The notes: generated by a model from the letters alone, not told the origin. A DNA stretch of 64,000 nt from Klebsiella ornithinolytica NBRC 105727 = ATCC 31898 (GCF_001598295.1 NZ_BCYR01000001.1:310001-374000); one strand, 5' to 3'. Positions 21,008-29,726 are shown, numbered from the stretch's first letter. Made by a program: numbers and translations.

Positions 21008-23029
21008 ATGAAAATGACACGGTTTTATCCTCTGGTTCTGGGAGGTTTTTTGCTTCCTGCCATTGCCCATGCCCAAACTTCCCAGCCGGACGAAAGCACG
21101 ATGGTGGTAACCGCCAGTAAACAATCTTCTCGTTCGGCCTCAGCCAACAATGTCTCTTCTACCGTTGTCAGCGCGCCGGAGTTAAGCGACGCCGGCGTGA
21201 CCGCCAGCGACAAACTCCCCAGAGTCTTGCCCGGGCTCAATATTGAAAATAGCGGCAACATGCTTTTTTCAACGATCTCGCTACGCGGCATCTCTTCAGC
21301 CCAGGACTTTTATAACCCTGCCGTCACCCTGTATGTCGATGGCGTCCCTCAGCTTTCCACTAACACCATCCAGGCGCTAACCGATGTGCAAAGCGTAGAG
21401 TTGCTGCGTGGCCCGCAGGGAACGTTATACGGCAAAAGCGCTCAGGGCGGGATTATCAACATCGTCACCCAGCAGCCGGACAGCACGCTTCGCGGCTATA
21501 TTGAAGGTGGTGTCAGCAGTCGCGACAGTTATCGTAGCAAATTCAACCTGAGCGGCCCCATTGAGGATGGCCTGCTGTACGGTAGCGTCACTCTGTTACG
21601 CCAGGTTGATGATGGTGAGATGATTAACCCCGCGACGGGAAGCGATGATCTAGGCGGCACCCGCGCCAGCATAGGGAATGTGAAACTGCGTCTGGCGCCG
21701 GACGATCGGCCCTGGGAGATGGGTTTTTCCGCCTCACGCGAATGTACTCGCGCCACCCAGGATGCCTATGTGGCATGGAATGATATTAAGAGCCGTAAGC
21801 TGTCGCTCGGCGAGGGTTCACCAGACCCGTACATGCGGCGCTGCACTGACAGCCAGACCCTGAGCGCGAAGTACACCACCGCTGACTGGGTTTACAATCT
21901 GATCGGCGCCTGGCAGCAGCAGGATTATTCGCGAACCTTCCCTTCTGGCTCGTTAATCGTCAATATGCCCCAGCGCTGGAATCAGGATGTGCAGGAGCTG
22001 CGCGCCGCCACCCTCGGCGATACGCGTACCGTTGATATGGTGTTCGGGTTGTATCGGCAGAACACCCGCGAGAAGATAAATTCGACCTACGACATGCCGA
22101 CAATGCCTTATTTAAGCAGCACCGGCTATACCAGCGCTGAAACTCTGGCCGCCTACGGTGACCTGACCTGGCATTTAAGCGATCGTTTTGATATCGGTGG
22201 CGGCGTTCGCTTCTCACATGATAAGGCCAGCACGCAATATCACGGCAGCGTGCTCGGTAGCCCATTTGGCGACCAGGGTAAGAGCAATGACGATCGGGTG
22301 CTCGGGCAACTCTCCGCAGGCTATATGCTGGCCGACGACTGGAGAGTGTATACCCGCGTAGCCCAGGGATATAAACCTTCCGGATATAATATTGTGCCTA
22401 CGGCGGGTCTTGATGCCAAACCGTTCATGGCAGAGAAATCTATTAACTATGAGCTTGGCACTCGCTACGAAACCGCCGATGTTACGCTACAAGCCGCAGC
22501 GTTTTATACCCATACCAAAGACATGCAGCTCTACTCAGGTCCGGTCGGGATGCAAACTTTAAGCAATGCGGGGAAAGCCGACGCCACCGGCGTTGAGCTT
22601 GAAGCAAAATGGCGGTTCGCACCGGGCTGGTCATGGGATATCAATGGCAACGCGATCCGTTCCGAATTCACCAATGACAGTGAGCTGTATCGCGGTAACC
22701 GGGTGCCGTTCGTGCCGCGTTATGGCGCAGGAAGCAGCGTAAACGGCCTGATCGATACCCGCTATGGGGCGCTGATGCCCCGACTGGCGGTCAATCTTGT
22801 CGGGCCGCATTATTTCGATGGCGACAACCAGCTGCGGCAAGGCGCTTACGCCACTCTGGACAGCAGCCTGGGCTGGCAGGCGACTGAACGGATGAATATT
22901 TCCGTTTATGTCGATAACCTGTTCGATCGTCGTTACCGTACCTATGGCTATATGAACGGCAGCAGCGCCGTAGCGCAGGTCAATATGGGTCGCACCGTCG
23001 GTATCAATACGCGCATTGATTTCTTCTAA
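21008..23029 (+). CDS. fyuA: FyuA (Psn), TonB-dependent ferric-yersiniabactin receptor
   Basis: FyuA is an outer-membrane beta-barrel that imports ferric yersiniabactin and also serves as the pesticin receptor. The ATG at 21008 gives 673 residues, the family length. A signal peptide (MKMTRFYPLVLGGFLLPAIAHA) is followed by a TonB-box-like segment (ESTMVVTAS), the plug domain (VELLRGPQGTLYGKSAQGGIINIV), a 22-strand-type barrel and the terminal Phe needed for barrel assembly (TRIDFF). An in-frame ATG at 20939 lies inside the Fur box and is not a credible start. Relative to the classical protein I notice many conservative substitutions, for example in the signal peptide. Confidence 0.96.
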   Translation: MKMTRFYPLVLGGFLLPAIAHAQTSQPDESTMVVTASKQSSRSASANNVSSTVVSAPELSDAGVTASDKLPRVLPGLNIENSGNMLFSTISLRGISSAQDFYNPAVTLYVDGVPQLSTNTIQALTDVQSVELLRGPQGTLYGKSAQGGIINIVTQQPDSTLRGYIEGGVSSRDSYRSKFNLSGPIEDGLLYGSVTLLRQVDDGEMINPATGSDDLGGTRASIGNVKLRLAPDDRPWEMGFSASRECTRATQDAYVAWNDIKSRKLSLGEGSPDPYMRRCTDSQTLSAKYTTADWVYNLIGAWQQQDYSRTFPSGSLIVNMPQRWNQDVQELRAATLGDTRTVDMVFGLYRQNTREKINSTYDMPTMPYLSSTGYTSAETLAAYGDLTWHLSDRFDIGGGVRFSHDKASTQYHGSVLGSPFGDQGKSNDDRVLGQLSAGYMLADDWRVYTRVAQGYKPSGYNIVPTAGLDAKPFMAEKSINYELGTRYETADVTLQAAAFYTHTKDMQLYSGPVGMQTLSNAGKADATGVELEAKWRFAPGWSWDINGNAIRSEFTNDSELYRGNRVPFVPRYGAGSSVNGLIDTRYGALMPRLAVNLVGPHYFDGDNQLRQGAYATLDSSLGWQATERMNISVYVDNLFDRRYRTYGYMNGSSAVAQVNMGRTVGINTRIDFF

Positions 23030-23039
23030 GAGTGTATAA

Positions 23040-23062
23040 AGGGGTGCTGTCACCGCACCCCT
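23040..23062 (+). terminator. Hairpin after fyuA
   Basis: Arms aggggtgc and gcacccct around a 7-nt loop begin 11 bp after the fyuA stop. The T-tract is weak (ctcacaac). Confidence 0.55.
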
Positions 23063-23266
23063 CTCACAACTGAATTGGTATTGTGATCATCACAGACCAA
23101 AAACCTTATTTACCCATCCTCGGGAAGCCGCGGAAATTTAAACCTCTCGTAGAACAACCCGTACCTGGATGCCCAAATTACCTCTCACCGCAATATCTGC
23201 AATATTTCCCGAAGTAAAAAGTCACCTCTCCGGTTAACTTATTTAGCGTTCTGACCAGTTAAAAAT

Positions 23267-23389
23267 TCAGTATTCTGTCCGGTGCATCCGGTTGCACCGT
23301 TCGATAAAGGTATTCGGTGCTGTCCGACCGGGTTTGATAAATACCAACATGACACCATCCCTTTCAACCTGCTGCGTCAGGGCCAGCAC
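23267..23389 (-). pseudogene. IS3-family transposase (OrfB) remnant
   Basis: On the minus strand this encodes LALTQQVERDGVMLVFIKPG followed by RTAPNTFIERCNRMHRTEY and a stop. This matches the IS3-family DDE transposase signature around the last catalytic Glu (pattern G-V-x-L-x-F-I-x-P-G-x-P-x-Q-N-x-F-I-E-R-F-N-R), with Ala-Pro replacing Pro-Thr-Gln and Cys replacing Phe. Only about 40 codons survive and no terminal repeats are visible. It abuts the tRNA-like flank on its right. Confidence 0.7.
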
Positions 23390-23394
23390 CGGGT

Positions 23395-23443
23395 CATATT
23401 TAACAAGGTCGCTTAAAGAAACTTAAGCGGCCTTTTTACTTTC
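23395..23443 (+). other. tRNA-Asn 3'-flank copy with terminator; probable island junction
   Basis: These 49 bases match the sequence starting at the last two bases of the tRNA-Asn gene at 34215-34290 and continuing downstream (minus strand, 34216 to 34168) at 43 of 49 positions. The match includes the intrinsic terminator (ttaa...cttaagcggcc then TTTTT, plus-strand polarity). Just inside the match on its left there is no tRNA sequence, only the IS remnant. This is what is expected just outside the right end of an island integrated at the 3' end of another tRNA-Asn gene, with the attachment repeat itself eroded. Confidence 0.65.
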
Positions 23444-23553
23444 TCTCGCTACGCCTGTTCCCTACTCTTTGGTTTCGGATCGTGAGTGCCACAGCCTTCC
23501 ATCTGATTTGAAAAGACCTCGCCGCGTAATAGCCCTCGTGACCTCCCCGCCCT

Positions 23554-24315
23554 TTACATACTCACTATTTCCAGTTTATCACCGTAGCGCTTAACATCTT
23601 TGATAGCGCGCCGATCGTCAGTGATAACCCGGGTAATAAGATCCAGGCCGCATACATGTGAGAATGCTTTATGACCAATTTTAGAACTATCGGCTAGCAC
23701 TATTGTCTGGTTTGCCGCTGCGATCATCGCCTGTTTTACAGAGACTTCTACCGTATTGATGTTGGTAATCCCGCTATCGAAATGAACGCCCTCAGCGCCA
23801 AGAAACGCCCAATCAGTATGCACGTTCGCAAATTTACTGAGGGTATCCGGTCCAACAAGGGTATACACATTATTGAGCATCACTCCGCCAGCGACATGCA
23901 AAGTGATAGACGGATGCTGAGAGAGCTGCATGGCGATCATCAAATCGTTAGTAATAACGGTAATATTTTTTCTTTCCCGCAGCGCAACGGCCAGCTGATA
24001 TACGGTTGAGCCATTATCCAGAATCAGCGTCTGACCATCTTGAATACAGGCCAATGCCGCCTGGGCTATTGCACATTTGGCCTGAACGTTCATATCACGC
24101 CGCACGTTCCAGGGAGAATCGCCATCCAACGAGTCTTGCTGCGGCAGAACGCCGCCGTGGGTGCGCAACAGGCGACCATTCTTTTCAAGAAACGCTAAAT
24201 CACGGCGAATGGTTGAGCTATCAACAGAAAAAAAAGCGGATAGCTCGCCGCTATTGATGTATCCCCGCTCATTGATCAGCTCGATAATTTGATTTCTGCG
24301 CTCTGTCGCGGTCAT
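23554..24315 (-). CDS. DeoR/GlpR-family transcriptional repressor
   Basis: The 253-residue protein has an N-terminal DeoR helix-turn-helix (INSGELSAFFSVDSSTIRRDLAFLEKNGRLLRTHGGV). The C-terminal sugar-phosphate-sensing domain includes the loops LILDNGSTVYQLA, VITNDLMIAMQL and ADSSKIGHKAF. Such proteins repress sugar-catabolic operons and release DNA on binding a phosphorylated sugar. It is the last gene of the SIS-ROK-deoR unit. One copy of a 16-bp palindrome (24336-24351) lies 20 bp upstream of its start and two more lie in the divergent SIS/permease region, so it probably regulates both arms and itself. Confidence 0.85.
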   Translation of the reverse strand: MTATERRNQIIELINERGYINSGELSAFFSVDSSTIRRDLAFLEKNGRLLRTHGGVLPQQDSLDGDSPWNVRRDMNVQAKCAIAQAALACIQDGQTLILDNGSTVYQLAVALRERKNITVITNDLMIAMQLSQHPSITLHVAGGVMLNNVYTLVGPDTLSKFANVHTDWAFLGAEGVHFDSGITNINTVEVSVKQAMIAAANQTIVLADSSKIGHKAFSHVCGLDLITRVITDDRRAIKDVKRYGDKLEIVSM

Positions 24316-24335
24316 TGACTACATCCCATGTGATA

Positions 24336-24351
24336 TGCACGATTTCGTGTG
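24336..24351. promoter_or_regulatory. Probable DeoR operator, copy 1
   Basis: TGCACGATTTCGTGTG is an imperfect copy of the palindrome TGCACGAATTCGTGCA seen at 26414. It lies between the ROK kinase stop and the deoR start, where it could autoregulate deoR. Confidence 0.65.
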
Positions 24352-24369
24352 AATAGTAATAGTAATCAG

Positions 24370-25296
24370 CTAAATAAGCAAAGTCGCATCAGGAAGAAGC
24401 CGGGTTGCTCCCATGGCTCCGGCAGTATCGCCAAGCAGCGAAATATGAATATCGCGATTAATCTCGAAACCCGCAGCGCGCTGAAGAACACTTTGCAGAC
24501 CCTGTTCGAACAACGGATAGAGTGACGCCGCGCTGCCGCTCAATACCGTCGTGTCAGGACCGTACGCCATCAAGAGAGATCCCAACCCTTTCCCGACCTG
24601 CCGTCCATACTGATAAAACACGCTGGCTATCTCCGGAGACTGCCGGCAAATTTCCAGCCAGTCGACCAGGCGTTGCCGCCGATAATCAACCTCTGGCACT
24701 CGTTCCATGAGCGTAGTTTGCAACCAGCTACGTGCAGCCAGGCTTTCCCAACACCCGGTCAGACCGCAGTAGCAAACCCGCTCATCATCACTGACAGCAA
24801 TATGCCCGGCTTCCGGATGGCTGCCGTTTGCCATCCGAAACGGCTTACCGCGATCGAGCAATGCGACCCCTACTCCGGTACCCAGTGTCACCATCAACAT
24901 CCGCGAGCTGCCAATCCCCGCGCCAAAATGGTGCTCGCCCAATGCGGCTGTCGTAGCATCGTTATCCATTCTGACCGGTACCTGCAGACAGGTTTCCATC
25001 TGTGCCGCGAGAGGAAAACCTGAAAAAGCTGGCAAGGTATACGGATTATCAATCACCCCCGTCTCGACATTAACCGGCCCGCTGGCCCCGATACCCACGC
25101 CAATAAGTCGGGTACCGTAGGGAAGCAAGCCGAGAATACTCTGCGCTAATATCGAAACTCGCTGTCGTTGTGCGAGATCGGCAAACGATGCTGTCGATAT
25201 CGTCGTGGAGGCCAAAACACGCTCTTCACGCATAATAACAATCCGGATGCCCGTCCCCCCCATATCAAGGCCAGCACAAACATTTGGCTGCATCAT
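24370..25296 (-). CDS. ROK-family sugar kinase
   Basis: The 308-residue protein shows the ROK signatures: an N-terminal phosphate loop (AGLDMGGTGIRI), the catalytic-Asp segment (VRMDNDATTAALGEHHFGAG), and the zinc-site motif GH...CYCGLTGCWES. ROK kinases phosphorylate hexoses or amino sugars with ATP in the cytoplasm; the substrate cannot be read from sequence. It lies between the SIS protein (48 bp upstream) and deoR (54 bp downstream), which suggests it supplies the phosphosugar used by the SIS enzyme. Two adjacent ATGs (25296 and 25293) leave the start ambiguous by one codon. Confidence 0.85.
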   Translation of the reverse strand: MMQPNVCAGLDMGGTGIRIVIMREERVLASTTISTASFADLAQRQRVSILAQSILGLLPYGTRLIGVGIGASGPVNVETGVIDNPYTLPAFSGFPLAAQMETCLQVPVRMDNDATTAALGEHHFGAGIGSSRMLMVTLGTGVGVALLDRGKPFRMANGSHPEAGHIAVSDDERVCYCGLTGCWESLAARSWLQTTLMERVPEVDYRRQRLVDWLEICRQSPEIASVFYQYGRQVGKGLGSLLMAYGPDTTVLSGSAASLYPLFEQGLQSVLQRAAGFEINRDIHISLLGDTAGAMGATRLLPDATLLI

Positions 25297-25343
25297 CTCA
25301 ACCTACTCTCCCTACCGTGTATGCCGACAGCGCCGACGGAATA

Positions 25344-26375
25344 TTAAATTTTTACCGTAATTTTCTGTCCATAGAAAAACTGGCCTGGCACCAGTCCTTT
25401 CGCTTTCGCAAACGCTACGGTCATGTGCTGGATGTACAGCATCCCGCCAATCAGGCGTAATAAAGCTTCACCGGACGAGGTCGGTAGATGTACTCCATTC
25501 CCATAACGTTCTGGTCCAATAGTCACCACGGTCGTACCATTGGCACCCAGCTCCTCAGCAAGGTGGGTCAGCGTTTCACTGCCTTTATCGCCAATCAACA
25601 GAGCCAGCATTCCTTCGCCGGAGGTTTCCATTGGACCATGTCGGAACTCACCACCAAGATAACCTTCTGCGGTCATTTTGCTGGCCTCTTTCAAAATGAG
25701 TGCCCCCGTCATAGCTGTTGTGCCATCAGCCCCAATACCAATTAACGCAATGCGCGGCTGTGAATGGCGAAATAGCGCCTCGGTTAAAGGATGTACGAAG
25801 GTATCTTCGGCAATTAGTCCGGCAACATGTGGTAAAAATGCCGTCAGTTCTGCCAGTAATGAAGCTTCACTCTGCCCGGTCAGCGCCAGGAAAATACGAT
25901 ACTGCGCGACCAGAGTATTGAGATAGCTTTTCGCGCTGACGGTGGACTCATGCCCAGATTTCAGCGTAACCACAATATCGCTTTGCTTTGCCAGCTCGCT
26001 GGTTTCGCCATTCGTGACGCCAATGATAGTCGCCGGTCGCCGTTCCCCTTTCAACATATCCAGTAGTGCCACCACTTCACCACTCATTCCTGACTGAGAC
26101 GTTAGCCACAGCAGGGTATCCGACGTAACAAGCTCAGGCGTATCCATCAATTTCCCTGCATCCACGCGCCATACGGGTAATCCCATCGCCAGCAGTTCAC
26201 GCTCCACCGGGATGGTTGCATAGTCTGATGAGCCCATACCTGATAACACAATTCGCCCGAAAGCGTGCAAATCCAATTCACCTAATGCCGGCGGTAAGGT
26301 ATAAGCAAGCTGCGCCTTTAGCGCAGTGACCTGTTCATGAAGATCGGCTTCGTATGGACTGTCCTTAAGTGACAT
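25344..26375 (-). CDS. SIS-domain sugar-phosphate isomerase / deglycase-like protein
   Basis: The 343-residue product carries two SIS domains of the GlmS-isomerase/AgaS/FrlB type. The first contains IVLSGMGSSDYATIPVERELL and LWLTSQSGMSGEVVALLD; the second contains ALIGIGADGTTAMTGALILKEASKMTAEGYLGGEFRHGP, whose E-x-x-H-G-P end is typical of this group. Relatives deaminate or deglycate aminosugar phosphates, for example FrlB splitting fructoselysine 6-phosphate. It is the first gene of the SIS-ROK-deoR unit and is divergent from an APC permease. The permease plus deglycase-like pair recalls frlA/frlB, but the kinase here is ROK, not PfkB, so the substrate probably differs. Confidence 0.8.
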   Translation of the reverse strand: MSLKDSPYEADLHEQVTALKAQLAYTLPPALGELDLHAFGRIVLSGMGSSDYATIPVERELLAMGLPVWRVDAGKLMDTPELVTSDTLLWLTSQSGMSGEVVALLDMLKGERRPATIIGVTNGETSELAKQSDIVVTLKSGHESTVSAKSYLNTLVAQYRIFLALTGQSEASLLAELTAFLPHVAGLIAEDTFVHPLTEALFRHSQPRIALIGIGADGTTAMTGALILKEASKMTAEGYLGGEFRHGPMETSGEGMLALLIGDKGSETLTHLAEELGANGTTVVTIGPERYGNGVHLPTSSGEALLRLIGGMLYIQHMTVAFAKAKGLVPGQFFYGQKITVKI

Positions 26376-26413
26376 AAGTTTACCCTCTTTGTTGATGATG
26401 TTTTCATGCTACA

Positions 26414-26429
26414 TGCACGAATTCGTGCA
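26414..26429. promoter_or_regulatory. Probable DeoR operator, copy 2
   Basis: TGCACGAATTCGTGCA is a perfect 16-bp palindrome, 39 bp upstream of the SIS gene start in the 217-bp divergent control region. Confidence 0.7.
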
Positions 26430-26506
26430 GTCAATATTAAAAAAACGCTATACAAGTCACAAAAAGGCGAATAAATCATCTCGACACACAATATCAGGCG
26501 TTGACT

Positions 26507-26522
26507 TGCACGATTTCATGCA
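26507..26522. promoter_or_regulatory. Probable DeoR operator, copy 3
   Basis: TGCACGATTTCATGCA differs from the perfect palindrome at 26414 at two positions. It lies 70 bp upstream of the permease ATG, placed to control the rightward operon. Confidence 0.7.
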
Positions 26523-26592
26523 TACATACTCCCCAACGAAACATATCAACAACATTTGATGAATTTTCCTAACACTGAACCAGGAGTTTTCA

Positions 26593-28074
26593 ATGAAAGC
26601 CGATCGTTCTTCCATTGGGCAAGAGACGGGTTTGCAGCGTAACTCGATTGGCCTGCCTACCGTTTTGATGCAAAGCATTGCGCAGATAGCCCCCGCCGTG
26701 GGGGTACTGACCACGATTGCATTTAATACTCAGCAGGCAGGCCTGAGCGCACCTTCCGCCTACATTGTGGCTTTCATCATCGGCCTCATCGTCGCGGTTT
26801 CGCTGGCACAGCTGGGGAAACACTTTCCATCTGCGGGAGGGTTCTATACCTACGTGAGCGCCACCGTCGGCCCGAGCGCAGGTTTTATCGTCGGCTGGAT
26901 GTATTCATGGATAGTGGCACTGATTCCGGGCGGACTGGCTGCCTATACCGGTTTTGTTATGCAAAATGAAATTGCCAGGAACTACGGAATTCATATTCCC
27001 TGGCAGGCTATCACGTTGTTTATTTTGATTCTGGTCGGAACGGTGGCCTACAGAGGCATTAAAACCTCCGGAAAAATGCTGACTGTCTTATCGGTTTTCG
27101 AAATTCTTATTGTCGCTGCCCTGGCATTATGTGGTCTGCTTTCACCCGGTGAAGGGGGCGTCACACTTGCTGGCTTCCTGCCAACCAACGCGCCAACCTC
27201 TCACGGTTTTTTCCTGGCCGTGGTTTTATCCATCTTTGCGTTCACCGGCTGGGAAGGTGCGGCCGCCGTTGCAGAAGAGGCACGCAACCCGCGGAAAGTC
27301 ATTCCTCAGGCTATCGTAGGCTCTGTCATTTTACTGGGTATTTTTTATGTCTTCTGCGCATGGGGAATTCAGTCCGGCTGGGGAATTGCCCATATGGACA
27401 CGCTAGGAGCGGCAACGGAGAACCCGGCACTAACCGTCGCGCATCGTTTGTGGGGACCGGCGTGGGTACTGGTATTACTGGCGTTACTGAACTCTGGTAT
27501 CGCGGTCTGTATTGCTTGCACGGTTGATGCCACGCGTAACTGGTTTGCCATGGCTCGCTCAGAGACCATGCCGGTATGGTTGAAAAAAGTGCACCCACAG
27601 CATCGTACGCCGCACATCGCAATTCTGACCCAAACCTTGTTAAGTCTGGTGATTGGCCTCATTGCGGGATCTCTTGTCGCCCCCGATCAGGTGTTCTTTA
27701 TGCTGGCCACACTCGCGACCATTATTTATGTTTTCGTCTACATAATGGGCAATATCGGCGTGATCCGCTTTTTCACCACAACCATGCGCAAATCGTTAAG
27801 CATTACGATGCACATCCTGTTCCCCATCTTTTCCAGCGCAGTCCTGCTGTGCGTCCTCTACTATTCTCTGTTTCCTTTACCGGAGCCGCCGGTCGGTTAC
27901 GCGCCGGTTGCCTTTGCCGGGCTATTACTCATCGGCTTATGGCGCTTATATAAGCTGAAAAGCAGCGGTCAGCGCCGTTGGAAAGCGTTATCACTATATG
28001 TTGTCGCCAATGAACCCGAACATACCGATATTACGTCATCTGCCAGACAACAATCCGTATCCATTAAGTCATAA
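26593..28074 (+). CDS. APC-superfamily amino acid / amine permease
   Basis: This 493-residue integral membrane protein has about 12 hydrophobic segments. It shows the APC opening (NSIGLPTVLMQSIAQIAPAVGVLTTIAFN) and the conserved segment FTGWEGAAAVAEEARNPRKVIPQAIVGS. It imports amino acids or amino-acid conjugates across the inner membrane by symport or exchange. The ATG at 26593 follows caggag. It is divergent from the SIS-ROK-deoR unit and is followed 16 bp later by a GMC oxidoreductase, so the imported compound is probably the substrate for that cluster. Confidence 0.85.
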   Translation: MKADRSSIGQETGLQRNSIGLPTVLMQSIAQIAPAVGVLTTIAFNTQQAGLSAPSAYIVAFIIGLIVAVSLAQLGKHFPSAGGFYTYVSATVGPSAGFIVGWMYSWIVALIPGGLAAYTGFVMQNEIARNYGIHIPWQAITLFILILVGTVAYRGIKTSGKMLTVLSVFEILIVAALALCGLLSPGEGGVTLAGFLPTNAPTSHGFFLAVVLSIFAFTGWEGAAAVAEEARNPRKVIPQAIVGSVILLGIFYVFCAWGIQSGWGIAHMDTLGAATENPALTVAHRLWGPAWVLVLLALLNSGIAVCIACTVDATRNWFAMARSETMPVWLKKVHPQHRTPHIAILTQTLLSLVIGLIAGSLVAPDQVFFMLATLATIIYVFVYIMGNIGVIRFFTTTMRKSLSITMHILFPIFSSAVLLCVLYYSLFPLPEPPVGYAPVAFAGLLLIGLWRLYKLKSSGQRRWKALSLYVVANEPEHTDITSSARQQSVSIKS

Positions 28075-28090
28075 GAGTCAGGTTAAAAAC

Positions 28091-29686
28091 ATGGTTAAAC
28101 ATATTCAGGAGTTTGATTATCTGGTGATTGGCGCAGGTTCCGCAGGCTGTGTGATGGCAAACAGACTCACGGCCAATCCTGAAATACGCGTCTGCCTGAT
28201 AGAGGCGGGCCCACGAGATAACAGCATCTTTATCAAGATGCCCGCAGCGCTGACCTTTCCGATTGAGAGCGATATCTATAACTGGAAATTTGAAAGCGAA
28301 CCAGAAACAGAACTCGGCGGTCGCACCATCGGTCAGGCGCGCGGGCGCTGTCTGGGAGGAAGCTCATCGATCAATGGGATGGTTCATGTCCGAGGCCACC
28401 ACAAAGATTATGACAACTGGAAAAATCTAGGCGTCAGCGGTTGGGATTTTGCCGACTGCCTCCCCTTTTTCAAAAAACTGGAAAACTTCGAGGATGGACG
28501 CGACCCCGAACGCGGGGGTCATGGTCCAATCTCCGTAACACGCAGTAAAGCAGACCATCCTTTGTATCAGCGTTTTCTCGACGCTGGCCAACAGTTTGGC
28601 CTGAAAAATGCCGGGGACTATAACAGCGGTTCTCAAGAAGGCGTCCACGTCACTCAGGCAACGATTCGCAACGGGGTACGGTGCAGTACCAGCCTGGCTT
28701 ATCTCAAACCTGTGGCAAACCGACCGAATCTGACCGTGATGACCGACTGTCTGGTCGAGCGTATTCTTTTTTCTGGTACAGAGGCGACAGGCGTGACATT
28801 GCAACATGGCGGAACACGCCAGGATATTCACGCCTCTCGCGAGGTTATTGTGTGTGCAGGAAGTATTGGCTCTCCTCATCTACTCCTGCTGTCAGGCGTG
28901 GGCGACCGGGCGCAGCTCAGCAAGCACGGCATAGATCTCGTCACCCATCTTCCTGGCGTCGGCGCCTGCTTGCAGGATCACGTTGTGGCCCCTCTGCGTT
29001 TTCGCTCCCCGGCAGGAGTCTCTATCTGCAAACAGCTTAATATGCTGGGACGTCTCAAGCTCGGAGCTGAATGGTCATTATTCAAATCCGGGTTAGGGGC
29101 GACGAATTTCTTCGAAGTTGGCGCTTTCTTTAAGAGCAGCGATGACGTTGACTACATCAATATGCAGCATGAATTTTTACCTTTCCTGGCCGATTTCCAG
29201 TCAGGAAAAGTGCATATCGCCGATGGGTTCCAGTATTTTGTCAGCCAGATGCGTCCTTACAGTCGGGGGTCCGTCTCACTTCGCTCGGCAGATCCTCGGC
29301 AAAAACCCGTGATTCGCTTCAACTATTTATCCGACAAACGGGACATTACGGAGATGATTCAGGGGATCAGGAAAACATTGGAAATGGTTCATCAGCCCGC
29401 ATGGGAGGGCTATCTTAGCGGATTTGTCGACACGCCTTCGCTCTCCGCAAGTGATAGCGAGATAGAAGCCTGGCTACGCCGGGTAGCAAATACGGAACAT
29501 CATCCGACCAGCACCTGTCGTATGGGCAGCGATGAGATGGCGGTTACGGACAATCAGGGCCGGGTTCATGGCCTGTCGAAATTACGTATCGTCGACGGTT
29601 CCATCCTGCCGCGTGTCCCCACCGCCAATATCAATGCGCCTATTATTATGGTGGCTGAGAAAATTGCGTCCGAAATGATTCGCTAA
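28091..29686 (+). CDS. GMC-family FAD oxidoreductase (choline-dehydrogenase-like), copy 1
   Basis: The 531-residue flavoprotein has the N-terminal FAD-binding motif (DYLVIGAGSAGCVMANRL), GMC signature 1 (GRCLGGSSSINGMVHVRG), signature 2 (GSIGSPHLLLLSGVGD) and the C-terminal active-site region (EHHPTSTCRMG; VDGSILPRVPTANINAPIIMVAEKIA). Relatives oxidise primary or secondary alcohols to aldehydes or ketones and pass electrons to quinone or oxygen. The ATG at 28091 is chosen from the family start; upstream in-frame codons overlap the permease. It follows the permease in one unit and ends at a strong terminator. A second, different GMC protein lies at 55999. Confidence 0.88.
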   Translation: MVKHIQEFDYLVIGAGSAGCVMANRLTANPEIRVCLIEAGPRDNSIFIKMPAALTFPIESDIYNWKFESEPETELGGRTIGQARGRCLGGSSSINGMVHVRGHHKDYDNWKNLGVSGWDFADCLPFFKKLENFEDGRDPERGGHGPISVTRSKADHPLYQRFLDAGQQFGLKNAGDYNSGSQEGVHVTQATIRNGVRCSTSLAYLKPVANRPNLTVMTDCLVERILFSGTEATGVTLQHGGTRQDIHASREVIVCAGSIGSPHLLLLSGVGDRAQLSKHGIDLVTHLPGVGACLQDHVVAPLRFRSPAGVSICKQLNMLGRLKLGAEWSLFKSGLGATNFFEVGAFFKSSDDVDYINMQHEFLPFLADFQSGKVHIADGFQYFVSQMRPYSRGSVSLRSADPRQKPVIRFNYLSDKRDITEMIQGIRKTLEMVHQPAWEGYLSGFVDTPSLSASDSEIEAWLRRVANTEHHPTSTCRMGSDEMAVTDNQGRVHGLSKLRIVDGSILPRVPTANINAPIIMVAEKIASEMIR

Positions 29687-29691
29687 CTTCC

Positions 29692-29726
29692 CCCGGTGAC
29701 GATATGTGTCGTCACCGGGTTATTTT
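29692..29726 (+). terminator. Intrinsic terminator after the first GMC gene
   Basis: Arms cccggtgacga and tcgtcaccggg (11 bp, perfect) flank a 6-nt loop and are followed by ttatttt, 6 bp after the GMC stop. Confidence 0.85.

Larger units (their letters stand above)
23030..23553. other. Decayed right end of the yersiniabactin island
   Basis: This 524-bp gap has no intact gene. From left to right it holds the fyuA hairpin, about 200 bp with nothing recognisable, an IS3-type transposase remnant (23267-23389), and a stretch resembling tRNA-Asn 3'-flanking DNA with its terminator (23395-23443). About 110 bp of unassigned sequence follows, up to the end of the DeoR gene. The mobilisation genes that ICE versions of this island carry after fyuA are absent. 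Confidence 0.6.

Noticed and set aside
23267..23389. Complete insertion sequence after fyuA
   Set aside because: Only about 40 codons around one catalytic Glu remain, with a stop following and no terminal inverted repeats, so it is called a remnant only.
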